Shown here one piece after another: positions 37,601 to 48,200 of a stretch of DNA of 64,000 nucleotides (within the stretch, counting starts at the first letter, position 1; every line of letters starts with the position of its first letter). Position numbers and translations under genes: made by a program. The notes beneath the pieces are model-generated. The model made no database searches and was not told where the DNA came from. It worked only from the letters and a program-made list of their open reading frames with translations. Source of the DNA: Zerene cesonia (taxonomy: Eukaryota; Arthropoda; Insecta; Lepidoptera; Pieridae); assembly GCF_012273895.1 (NCBI RefSeq), contig NC_052103.1:2046001-2110000 (forward strand), in the 5' to 3' direction.

Positions 37601-37847
37601 TTAATGATCTAGCTTGCGTATTCTAGTTTCACCAAAACAATATAGTTATATCTTATATTAAAGTGATAAATTGCATCGATTCATATTTGTTTTAGTAAGA
37701 TTAGATTGTTTATTTTCTGAGAAATTTGAATTTATGCTTCAAAACATTGTATAAATTCGCAATGAATGACGATTGTAAATATAAAATCATATTTTCTTAC
37801 ATCCAGCACGCGACGACGACAAATGGCAACACGTCACAAAGCGCTAG
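25611..37847 (+). CDS. eIF3a: Eukaryotic translation initiation factor 3 subunit A
   Basis: This is the largest scaffold subunit of eIF3, which binds the 40S ribosome and helps recruit mRNA and initiator tRNA. The 23 exons join in frame to 1157 residues: 25611-25659, 25879-26107, 26250-26424, 27334-27522, 28087-28191, 28473-28681, 29046-29212, 29989-30126, 30418-30622, 30922-31021, 31317-31546, 31780-31972, 32229-32333, 32534-32663, 33020-33222, 33819-33970, 34707-34855, 35362-35446, 35919-36140, 36406-36496, 36904-37097, 37338-37450, 37807-37847. The start MARYGQRPENALKRANEF and segments such as LDTLQEVFRNKKW, SHIAKEGLFQYRN, DLDNLATPESIL and MAFQFCLKYSRK are typical of eIF3a. The PCI region falls at about 320-520. 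A long Glu/Arg/Lys-rich helix follows (about 530-860) and then an Arg/Asp/Pro-rich tail with tandem DERPR repeats (exon 19) and RDRD/RRDDRDGP repeats (exons 21-22), ending KWQHVTKR. Length fits the insect protein (about 1140). Several exons, mainly 9-12 and 15-22, are very GC-rich against AT-rich introns. Confidence 0.97.
26541..26576. repeat. AT dinucleotide microsatellite
   Basis: A run of about 14 TA units in eIF3a intron 3. Likely length-variable; no function suggested. Confidence 0.9.
26830..26950 (+). repeat. Interspersed repeat fragment (CTCAATAAATGGGCTATC family)
   Basis: cctcaataaatgggctatct, then AACACTGAAAGAATTTCAAA and a tail of AAACAAACAAACAAACTTTT. The same order is at 43560-43680, in a bleomycin hydrolase intron. 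Confidence 0.7.
27003..27137 (+). ncRNA. Box H/ACA snoRNA-like gene, copy 1 (eIF3a intron 3)
   Basis: A 135-base unit folds by eye as two hairpins with a hinge and a 3' ACA. Hairpin 1 has a lower stem CCTCTGA/TCAGAGG, a pocket (AACAAATC and TAGGCC) and an upper stem CCATTTC/GAAGTGG. The hinge contains AAAGTA, which fits box H (ANANNA). Hairpin 2 closes with AGGTAT/ATACTT. The tail is ACA followed by three bases. It lies about 196 bases before the exon 4 acceptor. Two diverged copies follow in introns 4 and 7. The fold is conserved while the loops differ. Host gene and structure both fit an intron-processed pseudouridylation guide; the target was not determined. Confidence 0.8.
27683..27816 (+). 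ncRNA. Box H/ACA snoRNA-like gene, copy 2 (eIF3a intron 4)
   Basis: A 134-base copy of the same unit. Hairpin 1: CCTCTGA/TCAGAGG lower stem, CCATTTCT/AGGAGTGG upper stem with G-U pairs. Hairpin 2: AGGTAT/ATACCT lower stem, GACAA/TTGTC upper stem, pocket strands GACGCG and GTTATTTA. The hinge reads ACATCG, one base off the box H consensus. ACA stands three bases from the 3' end. About 16 bases separate the upper stem of hairpin 2 from ACA, matching the usual 14-16 base rule. Confidence 0.82.
29491..29624 (+). ncRNA. Box H/ACA snoRNA-like gene, copy 3 (eIF3a intron 7)
   Basis: A 134-base copy, closest to copy 2; the hairpin 1 sequence is the same in both. Hairpin 2 has a perfect ACAGACAA/TTGTCTGT upper stem, where copy 2 has one mismatch. 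The hinge AAAGTG is one base off the box H consensus. The 3' end is GCCTGTACAGAT. It lies about 364 bases before the exon 8 acceptor. Confidence 0.82.
33230..33330. repeat. ACATAC-type microsatellite
   Basis: Degenerate tetranucleotide and hexanucleotide repeats (acatacatacatacacacat, then GCGTACATACTCACGTGCGT) begin right after the donor of eIF3a exon 15. Their placement could disturb splicing if the array changes length. Confidence 0.8.
34133..34285 (+). repeat. Retroposon 3' end (CTGCCTGGCAGAGAT family)
   Basis: gctgcctggcagagattgct, then CAATAAGGCCGCCTCTTGCA, a T-rich stretch, TTTGTGCAATAAAGCATTAT and a terminal (AAATA)n tail. This is the common 3' tail of lepidopteran LINE or SINE copies. 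Related pieces lie at 34588-34680, 35135-35195 (inverted) and 47963-48095. Confidence 0.75.
34588..34680 (+). repeat. Retroposon 3' end fragment
   Basis: taccgcctcttgtcttcttg, then AACTTGGTGCACAATAAAGC. Same tail type as 34133-34285; the copy lies just before the exon 17 acceptor of eIF3a. Confidence 0.65.
35135..35195 (-). repeat. Retroposon 3' end fragment, inverted
   Basis: Reads on the minus strand TTGGTGCACAATAAAGTG, then TTTTTGTTGTTGTTG. A short AT microsatellite follows at 35208-35248. Confidence 0.6.
35975..36090 (+). repeat. 15-base coding tandem repeat in eIF3a exon 19
   Basis: About eight units of 15 bases encode Arg-Pro-Arg-Asp-Glu (DERPR) in the eIF3a tail. Arg is written with AGA/AGG, unlike exons 21-22, where it is mostly CGT/CGC, so the two repeat tracts probably grew independently. 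Copy number is likely to vary among individuals. Confidence 0.85.
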
Positions 37848-39610
37848 AGGCGGCCGAGCCGAGCGCAGCATCCGACTATCGTTTATACCTATTATTATAC
37901 ATTATACAATTATACAGTATAAGTGTGCATATTATATAGTTTGCTGTGGGGTAGGGCGAGTCGATGTTATTCAGTTTTTGTCATACTTTTCAACCAAACT
38001 TGAAAAAGGGGGAGGTTATCAAATTGACTGTATTTTTTTGTTTGTTACCTCAGAACTTGACTGGGTGAACCGTTTTTGGTGATTCTTTTTTTTTTATTAA
38101 ATTATGCTGTATTCAGTGTGGTCCTGTTTAAATTTAGTCCAGTTCCGACAATTTGAAGGCGATATAATTTTTTTTAATTATTTATTTAAACTACTAAAAA
38201 TAAAAGGAATAGATGTGAATCTTGAAATTCAATCGATTCGACTTTCTCTATTCCACTTGCCTAATTATAATCTGAAAGCAATGGAACTCACTTCAGTGGT
38301 TATGGTCTTGTGTCTATAGAATGATCTGGTTTAATTAAATACCTGGCATCATGCCATTAGATGATTCTATGTGAACTTTACCATCACCAAACCTCTAACC
38401 TGGTGAATGCCTTAACATAGCAACAGGCTTAGTCTCTTATTAAACTTTCTAATGAGAAAATTTGTAATGCATACAAGCACAATTTACGAAGTGTTTTGTT
38501 GTACCATTGAAGTGATGCCATTTCACACTATTTTCTAATTATAATATTTTAAACACTGATTTTGCTAAGACTGTGACAGTAAGCTTTTCTCATATATGAC
38601 ACTTATTGCCGCTCTCACAACTTTTGGATATAATCTTTTTTACTTTTCCGTCAGTTTTAATGATAAATTTGACATTTGTATTATGAAAATATGTCAAAAA
38701 GTGTAAGTTATCTGTGACAGCAAGTTGTGAATCTGGCTCATAATAACTTTAATATGAAATTAAGAAGTGTCTGTCTGAGCGACTGTCTATGTCTAAAATA
38801 CTAATTGTCATACTGTAAGTATTGTTTACGCCATCATCTCGTAGCCATCAATATATTGTAATGTATTCATTATACATTAAAGGGATTAAAATCTATGCTT
38901 ATTTTAATTATGTTTTTTATTTTATATATCTTTAGTTAGTTTTTATGTTTTTATTTTTATTCTTTGACATACTCAACCTATGACGATTAGTGTTTTATGA
39001 AAATATTACATTAATTGTGTTAATTATATCTACATAGGATATTATTATTGTGTAATAGATCAGTTCATAATTAATATCTATTTGGGACTTTTTGCTAATG
39101 ATATTTCAACTCCTAAAACTAAATTCAAAATTCTGTATTTTTTCACCCAGTTCCAAATGTAAATTAACACTTAAAACACTTAAAAATCAGTTGGATTGAC
39201 TATAATTTGAGCCAATGTCCATTGTAAATAGAAGAGATTCCACTTGCAATGGATATTGGCGCAGTCCGTTTGTTGGGTGGACCCATATCAAAAATAATAG
39301 TTCTATCAAGCACTCCAAAATTCGGGTACGATGTTGCCCAAACATAGAACACTAAACAGCGAAAATATAGTTAATTGGGCCCTAATAAGACACGCTAAAA
39401 GAGGTGGAGCACAAGAATTATACGGAATATGACGTGCTTAAATAATAATACAACAATGATTAAGGCGCTTTCAAGCTTTCGAACAAGAGATTGTGAATTT
39501 CTTAGCATGTTTCATAGAAATAGGTTATTTTAATAGCAAGTGAAGGTTTAGTGAATTGGGAAACTAATGTAATTGTTATGAATTAGGGTCAAAGAAAAAA
39601 AAAATCAGAA

Positions 39611-39844
39611 TGTTAACAATTTTTTTATTAATTAATTAACTTGATATGTATCTACATCGCATTGCACTATATACAATATATAAGAGGGGTTACCTTTTAT
39701 AAGTAGACAAAGTATAAGGGCGGGAGGGATTGAGAAGAGAAATATGGAGGTGATTGGCTGCTCGCTGGCACCGCTCGGTGCGGAACGATCAGTGCTTTGT
39801 CAATTATATTCTATCAATGAAAATATATTATTATCAATGAAACA
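39611..39844 (-). mobile_element. Possible solo LTR or LTR end with adjacent purine tract
   Basis: On the minus strand the segment starts TGTTTCATTG and ends GTTAACA, so it has TGTT...AACA termini. Directly before its start, at 39845-39854, is ACGGAGGGGA, a purine-rich run placed like the polypurine tract before a 3' LTR. A TATA-like box lies inside. No second LTR, no pol gene and no target duplication were found, so this may be a coincidence or an old fragment. Confidence 0.3.
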
Positions 39845-39860
39845 TCCCCTCCGTACTTAA

Positions 39861-40076
39861 AGCTGTAAACACAATTCTTCATACTTAAATTTACGAACCC
39901 TTACAGCTACTTGTACTCTTAATGAATGGGCTTTGGATATTGAGGGTAATTTAAGCAGGATTTTACAATCTATTCTTGAATACGATACTTCCTTCTCCGA
40001 AGAGCTTCCAACTCTTTTGCTTCAAGAAGCAAAAAAAGCTCTTTATCGTACTGGAATTGAATTAGAGATATGGTAA
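39861..40076 (+). other. Open segment with coding-like composition
   Basis: A 71-codon open stretch without a suitable ATG, from SCKHNSSYLNLRTL to YRTGIELEIW and stop at 40074. Its residues look protein-like (LNEWALDIEGNLSRILQSI, SEELPTLLLQEAKKALYRTG) and an acceptor-like ttacag precedes position 39907. It could be an orphan exon or part of a degraded mobile element. I do not recognise the family. The other strand also has short open frames here. Confidence 0.25.
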
Positions 40077-41030
40077 TTTTGCTTTGCTGATGTATTATTA
40101 TTGTTTGTTATGATCGTTGTACGAGGACCATTTCCATGAATCAGATACATTTCTCCATAGCTGGCAGGTTCTGTCGGAGTTGCTTAAATAATAATGCGTT
40201 CTACACGTAAGAGAGGTCGTCCGTTTTTCTATATTCAATAAAAAGCATCCATTTCAATGAGTAGAGTGCACCATATCGTCCCATTAAGACTGACCATAAC
40301 TATCAATATCTTACCCGGGTAACTTGTGTGCAAACATTTGTACAATGTACGAATGTTTGCGTTTGTACGGAAACAAAACATTTGCAAATATCCAAATTAG
40401 ATTATCTGGCCGAATGTAAGTGACCAGAGTATATTGTGAGAAGTTTTATTCATTTTAATAACTAATACATATTTATATCGCTTCCCCAAACTAAAATACC
40501 TAATTATATGTAACGAAAAACGTTATAATGCAAATTTATGTGATATTTACTACGATATGTAAGTCTTTTTCTTACAAACATCGATAAAAATTGAAGGCGT
40601 TTTGTTGCAAGTGTCATGTTGAGTCACAAAATGAGACCAGTAAATTTATCGTTCATTCATATATGCATAATATTATACCTTAATCGTCTGTATGTTTATA
40701 TATTCTCAAGTTCAAGTTTAACCAACATTGTTAATCATTAGTAAGATTTTATTGCGTACTTTGTAACTTCGGCTTCAATAATATTTAAGTAGATATTAGT
40801 TTTTTTTTCTCTGCGCTTCACTAACAAGGTTTTGGGTTGTGTTCATTTCGAATATTCAGATTCGCTTATTTCATTAAATTTTCATTTTTAAAACCATTAT
40901 TCTTCATGTATTCTGTTAAGTTAATAAACACATTTCATTTAAAATGTTGTTTTATTATTCTTATACACCTGGTATAGACCTAGTATAGCAAATAAAACAC
41001 GATCATATAAAAATATAGGATTTATTGCAA

Positions 41031-42225
41031 GTTATAACATTACATGTACCAACATTATTACGAACAAGTAAATGTGAACCGCACTATTTTTAACTTTATT
41101 AACATTTTACGTATTTAAGAAGCAAATGACATATTAACCTTTTTTAATTATTTTTAAAATTATATATGCAGGTGTAATTTCGACGAGCAAACAGGATTGC
41201 AGCCCATGATGGTATATTACACACATGTGTACCCATAAACTAAAAGGCACGTATCCTGGATTCCTCCTTCTACAATATTTTAAGCAAAAAATATACTACA
41301 GACCTAGGATAGTATACAAACCCTCCGAATTCGTTTACTTTATTGTTTTTATTGTCAATTATAAAAAGTATTTAGCATATAAAAAAGCTATACTTAATTC
41401 AATGTTGTTAAAGGAATCCAAGGTAAAATACAAATCTGTGACAGCTCTAGTTATATTCAATCTGATTTGCTAAGTCTTCGAATCGCCTCTATACTCCTGA
41501 CTCACAACTAGTCTCTACAATCGCTCATTAAAAGATCACCAACAAAGCCCGAGCGGTGTTAAACAAAAAATTCATTCAAATCAACAGCTCATTTCATGGC
41601 AGTAGTATTCAAAGTCTACTGTAACATTTCATTTAAAATCTGCCAAACAGGCGCAGGCAGAGTTTTGCTTCGGACGATTTTTGAGCATAATCGTGAGTCA
41701 AGCGTAAACCTATGCTCTGAACATAAGAACTGGTAATAATACTAATAATTACTAATACTATGACATCGCCAATATAAATGACACCAGCTGATAAAAACGG
41801 TAACTATATATGAACACATTGTAATCCCAAACAAATTTGTATGAATTTATATACATATTTAACAAATGATTGAAAATTATTAAAAGTAAATCAAGCAACA
41901 TTGGTAAAGTGCAATAACTGGCAAGTACTATTGATTGAATTAAAATACACAAATGGCTAAACAATTATGCCAAACTGAATATAGCACCAAAATATTAAAA
42001 CTACATAAAACAAAATTGTGCCCAAATATCATTGATTTTTTTTTTAAATGAAACGGAAATAAGTATACAAATACAATGCAATATAATTGTTAAAGAACTC
42101 ACTATAAGACAGGAACGGTTACAAAATTTTCCACAAATTCTAGAGATATGGCAAAAAAAACATAAGACAGTAAAAAAAAAATCATGCACTTTTCCTACAA
42201 AGCTAAGGCACGCTGGCAACACCGG
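41031..42225 (-). other. Probable 3' UTR of bleomycin hydrolase
   Basis: Non-coding sequence after the bleomycin hydrolase stop codon. A poly(A) signal AATAAA on the minus strand lies at 41036-41031. No gene was seen in it. Confidence 0.45.
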
Positions 42226-45200
42226 CTATTCCTTCGAGCACACTGGACAGGCGAGTGTCCCCATCGGGTCCCAGGCTGGCAACACCACCGCCTCTTGCTG
42301 GAACACTTCCAACACTTCGCTGGGCACGTACTTCTTGTCTACTACCACCTGTTTCAATACATTTGGGATTTCGTAGTTAGAAAAATTAGTGGTCATAATT
42401 CTTAGTTTTGCTACATTTCCAGTTTATTAAATCATAATTTTTAAATTCATGTAGTGTTCATAAAAATATATTAGAACAAATTATTTCAATATATTACAGA
42501 AAACCACTGACTAGTCAACAAGAAAGTAAGAAGTAACAACTTATCCCATATAACATTTATTACCTAAAGATCAAGACAATATAAATTAAATTTATATCCT
42601 ACTAATACTATAAATCCGACAGTTTATAAGGATCTGTGTGGCTTTTTATCTCGATATTCCTACGGGATTATGAGTATTTTCATAAAGTTATGTTTATATG
42701 TTACAGTATTAAAAAGAATCCATAAATATCCATACGTGGTTTGCCTCCTAAATATATGTAAATTTTTTTAGACAGTGTATTATTAGTTTACCAGAAAATT
42801 ATCGATTGAAAAAAACTGCATAAATATTTATGTTATATTTATCCTTTTTGAAACAATATAAACTATCCTATCTTTTAGGTTAGATCAGACTGCACTTGGT
42901 GAACAAATGTGATTAAAATCGGTTGAGTAGTTCCAGTTGTCCACGTACCAAATTTCATTGCAATCCGTTCAATAAACTTTTGCATTTATAATATTAGTCA
43001 TATATACCTCAAAAACAAACTCGCGGAACCACGGCTCGGTGAGCAGCAAGTAGCCCTTGTCGAACTCCTTGTCGCTGTACGAGTTCTCTACGCGGAATTT
43101 GCGGGGGTTGCCGTCGTCCTGTGTAGTTAATTTATTGTACAACATATTATTAAATCAGGAATGGAACCATAGAGGCGTTACAAATAGTCGTACAATATAT
43201 CAGGTGTGCGGGACATTAACTTATTGTCACTGCAATTGAAAAGCGCAAGAGTTCAACGGATGTAAAACAATCAAATATTGACCAAACAAACTTGTTCCGA
43301 CGCGTTGTGGCAAAGCAGAAAAGACGCAACGCGTCCCGAACATTAACTGGTTTACTGCGTAACTCTTCACTTGATACAAATTAAAATTGTCCCACGGAAA
43401 CACTTAAAGCTGCCGTCATGTATATGTGCGTAAAGTGTGAGTGTGTAAACTGTAAATGTATAAAGTGTAAGTGCGTGAAGTGTATGTGTGTAAAGTGCAA
43501 GTGCAAGTGTAGTGCCGACATCGCTCGTGGTACATATATATTTATAATTTTTCCTATTCCTTTCTCAATAAATGGGCTATCTAACACTGAAAGAATTTTT
43601 CAAACCGAACCAGCAGTTCCTGAGATTAGTGCGTTGAAACAAACAAACAAACTCTTATAAAGCTTTATAATATTAAGTAATAGATAAGTGCTGTGTGTAA
43701 ATAATAGTGAAGTGTATGTGTGTAAAACGTATGTGCGTAAGTGATAGTGTAAGTGCGCCTCACGTCGGTGCCGACGGCGGTGAACACCATGGCGTGCGTC
43801 ATGCAGGAGTCGCCGTACAGCAGCCGCTCCGCCTTGCCCAGCCCCACCTGCACCTCCGTGTTGAACACCAGCTTGTAGTCTTGGCTGCGGAGCGTTGTGA
43901 TAGTCGGAGTGAGATAATGAAGGAACATAATATCTATTTCATAAGGCACCATTATAAAAATGTATTATTCGTGGTATATTGATCAACAGTTCATGAATAT
44001 TTACTTTTGAAGTGAACTTGAAGTTTTTATCTGACGACTACGACTTTTTTTACGTATCCCCCCCTAGTCACGAAGATGTGTCTTTAAACATTACATTATA
44101 ATCACACTATCACACTTATCACATTTATATTGTAAATGTGAAAGTTTGTTTGTTTAAACATTTGTTTACTTGCCCGTCAATCACGCTGAAACTACTGAAC
44201 AGATTTCGATAAATTTAGTATACAGACAGGGTGAGCTGGGTGATAAAATTGAATCTAGATATCCGGGCGGAGCCGGGACGAGCGTCTACTTGGAAATAAA
44301 CAGAACAAAGAGGCCCATATCCTTTTCCTTACCCTTCCCAGTCCATTCCTTTATTCCTATCGCCAATCCTTTCTTAATCCCTTCCCAAAAAGTCGGCAAT
44401 CCATTTGTAGAGGCGTAAGGTCTGCAATGGACCTTACGCCTCTCCAAATGTTCATGGGCGGTGGTAGCGCTTACCATCAGGCGTCCCACCAGCTCCATTG
44501 CCGACTGTGACATAAAAAAAAACATAAAAAAAAGACTTACGCGTCCAGGTCCTCCAGGCCGTTCTTTCTCTCGAACCGCTTGGACACCTCGCAGCCGAAC
44601 CACACCGCCTCGCCGCCCGATATGCTGTCCTTCACCGCCCTGCAAGTGCACGCGGTGTTTTATTTCATCCATACTATTATCATAAAGAGGGAACTATTGT
44701 GTGTTTGTATTTATTTATTTTTTATCGATTTCAAAAATTCATTCACCATCACAAGCTACAACTTCACTGAGTGACTTATAAAAAGCACTAGCTTTTCGCC
44801 CGCGGCTTTGACCGCGTAGTTGCAGGAAAGATAGACCTGGAGTTTTCCTCGCACGTTCTCGTCCCCGTGGGATTTCCGGGATAAAAATGTTTTTTATATC
44901 CTATGTCCATACCCCGGCTAAGCTACCTCTGCACAAATTTTCAGCCAAATCGGTTCATACGTTCTTGAGTTATAAATAGTGTAACTAACACCATTTCTTT
45001 TATATATATATATTAAAATTAAATATAGATTTAAGAGTGTAGTTCAAAAGATACAAGCATACATACATACAGAAGCGTGGAAAGCGGCTTTGGTTTTTGG
45101 CTTTTTTTATGTAGTGATATAGATATTTACTTGATAAGCGTTTCGATGGGCTGGTTGTTGTATGCCGTCGGTCTGCCCCCCACCACGTTGCCGAGACACT

Positions 45201-48200
45201 GCAGCGTGTACAGCTTGCCGAACGGGTTCGACTCCCGCGGGTCGCTAACTAGGCATACCTTGAGTGAACAAAAAAAAAAAAAAAATGCATTATTGTACAA
45301 ATGTTTGGAAAATAAGAATGAATTAAACATATAGTAACACATCGACTTCAATTTAAACTAGAACGAGTAATTCCTAAGATTAGCGCGTTCAAACAAACGA
45401 TAGTTTGTTTGTTTAATATAACAACGCTGCTCTGCTGCTGCTACAACGTAGCTCTGCTACTGAAGTTGAATTCAAATATAAAAAAATCAGTTACTGAATT
45501 TTTACTTTTAAATAAATCCAAATATACAAAATTGATAGTTATATAACAATTAATCACACTAATATTATAAACGTGAAAGTTTGTTTGTATGGATGTTTGT
45601 CCGTCAATCACGCTGAAACTACTAAACGGATTTTGATGAAATTCGGTCTACAGACAGTGTAAGAGCTGATTTCGATGATAGGATATTTTATGATACCGAA
45701 ACGAGTGTCCAGTTTAAACAAATAATTACCTTATCGTCAACATTAAACAACGGTCGAACGTGCTCATTGTAGAAGTCCAGCGGGGAGATCGGACCGATCT
45801 TGTTGTATGCCTTCTCCTTGTTATAGTACTCGAACGTGAATAGCTGTGGTGGTGTTCCTGTAAAATTAATCATTATATAGCACTAGCTGCGCCCCGCGGT
45901 TTCACCCGCGTAAGTCTGTATCCCGTAGGAATATAGGGATAAAAAGTTGCCTATATGTTATTCCAGTTGTCCAGCTATGTCCGTACCAAATTTCATTGCA
46001 ATCGGTTCAGTAGTTTTTGCGTGAAAGAGCAACAAACGCACACGCATCCTTACAAACTTTCGCATTTATAATATTAGTAGGATAGTAGGAAGTAGGATAT
46101 TAGTCTATACCAATATAGAGCTGATTTTCTTTGTTTGAATGCAGTGATCTCAGAAACTGTTGAAGCGATTTCGAAAATTATGTATGTAATCCTTTTTTTA
46201 TGGCAAAGGAACAGATGGGCCACCTGATGTTAAGTGGTCACTTGTAACACTCGGGATAAAAAGTTGCCTATATGTTATTCCAGTTGTCCAGCTATCTACG
46301 TACCAAATTTCATTACAATCGGTTTAGTAGTCATTTTATATATAAATACTATATATTTATATTAGGTTCAGTAGTAGTTTTTGCTTGAAAGAGTAACAAA
46401 CACACATATACATAGACATGCATCCATCCATATACATACACATACATCCATCCTCACAAACTTTCGCATTTATCATATTAGTAGGATTTGTAAAGTTTAC
46501 CTAGACAAGTCGCCACAATATGGTAAATGACTCCAATCTGCTTGTTGATGGTGGCTTGTATTTCATCATCGCTGGCTCTGTTAGCCACTTGTTCGCGGAG
46601 CTCTTTCGCGAACTCTCGCAACTGAAATTATTGAAAAATAATTAATGCATATAACATTGAGACTTTTAAACGGATTTTAACCAGTCAGGAGTGTGGTTAA
46701 AAGAAGACTGATGTCATTGGACGAGACGGTAATTTCTAAATGTTTATTACGCACATAAAACGTGAGTGTATGTATAGTGTATGTATAAGATTTGATAAAG
46801 GTTTGTATTATTCTTGGTTCGAATAATCTAATTTTAATTTTTATAGCATTCCAAAGCTTTATGGCTATGGCGTTACCATGATCTGCAGGATGACGCGAGT
46901 TACAATCCTGCCTCGTTGACCTATTCTTTAAAAACTTTTTATCTATTTATCTTTAACTATATCTTCTTCTATACAAAATTAATTTCTGTAGTGTTCTAAA
47001 AATCTATTCTAATGCGTGAAGTTAATTATGATGTCGAATTAATTAGTCTGTGCCACAATTTGAATCATGCCACACCACACACAACATATTTCTTAATATA
47101 AAAAATCATCATCAGCCCATATATGTTCCCACTGCTGGGTCACAGGCCTCACCCACCCTGGCCAAGTACGGGTTGGCAGATATTACGTGTGGTCAAATTT
47201 TTGATTTTCAGACATGCCAGTTTCCTCACGATGTTTTCCTTCACCGTTTTGAGCAGTGGTGACGTTATCCACATGTGCACATAAATTGAAAAATTTAATT
47301 TATTTCCTGTACGCTCGCCCGGTCTGGAACCTCGAATTATATATAAGTCCGAGGTTCTGCCACCACTGCTATTTTTAATTTAAAGAATAAAAATACATAA
47401 TTGTTATCCGTTTATCAGCATTATTTCCCATAAACAACCCAAAGTATAACTAAAATTATTTATCTATGATGTATAAAATAAACATACCTTAGTCTTAATG
47501 ATGGCGTTCATGTGCAAACTCCGTCTGGAGCTGAACGACTCCGGGAAGCACTTCTTGGGCATCACTCCGTACTTGTTCACGAGGTTCACTATCATGTCCC
47601 ATTGCCCACCGTCGTTTATGGGATCCTAGTGTTTGAAAGAGTTTATAAAAAAAATATTTATTATTATAATATTTATATATACACTAACCCGGCAAACGCT
47701 GTTCTGCCTTACTCTTATCATTTAGGTTATATTATATAAGATTCGGTCCAGCCGTTTCGGAGGAGTTTCGTAACTAAAATTGTCACAAGGGAATTTTATA
47801 TACAAGATATAAAAAAGGAAAAAAATTATATAAGAATTTTTTGTATTGACCTAAACTTTTTAGAACAAAAAAGTGGCATAAGGTTTCTTTTGATGATCCT
47901 AACATCAAATAAAATTATAAATTGGCTTCCTAACAATATTATTGGTGTATATTTTGTTCTTTGTCTGAAGGTTGCCTGGCAGAGATGGCTTGGAGGTAAA
48001 ATCGCCATTTGTACAATGTTTCTTTAGAGTATTTAAAGTTATGTATTGTTGAGTATTCATATAAATTGTATAATGAAGAATAAATAAATCAATCAAAGAA
48101 TTAAAAAAAAATAAGTTACCTTTAGCAAGAAGTTAACCAATCTCCCCTCCAGTTTTTCCCCCTGCTTTGCCGTATTGACAATGTTGTTCAACCAGTAGTG

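Larger units (their letters stand above)
37848..41030. other. eIF3a 3' UTR and convergent intergenic stretch
   Basis: The eIF3a 3' UTR probably runs to about 38.9 kb, where ATTAAA occurs near 38874. The rest is AT-rich spacer holding an LTR-like segment (39611-39844), an open segment at 39861-40076 and a SINE-like fragment near 38340-38420. Confidence 0.5.

Noticed and set aside
45215..45245. GGTTCGACTCC, a match to the B box of tRNA genes
   Set aside because: It lies in bleomycin hydrolase exon 8 and no A box or cloverleaf precedes it.
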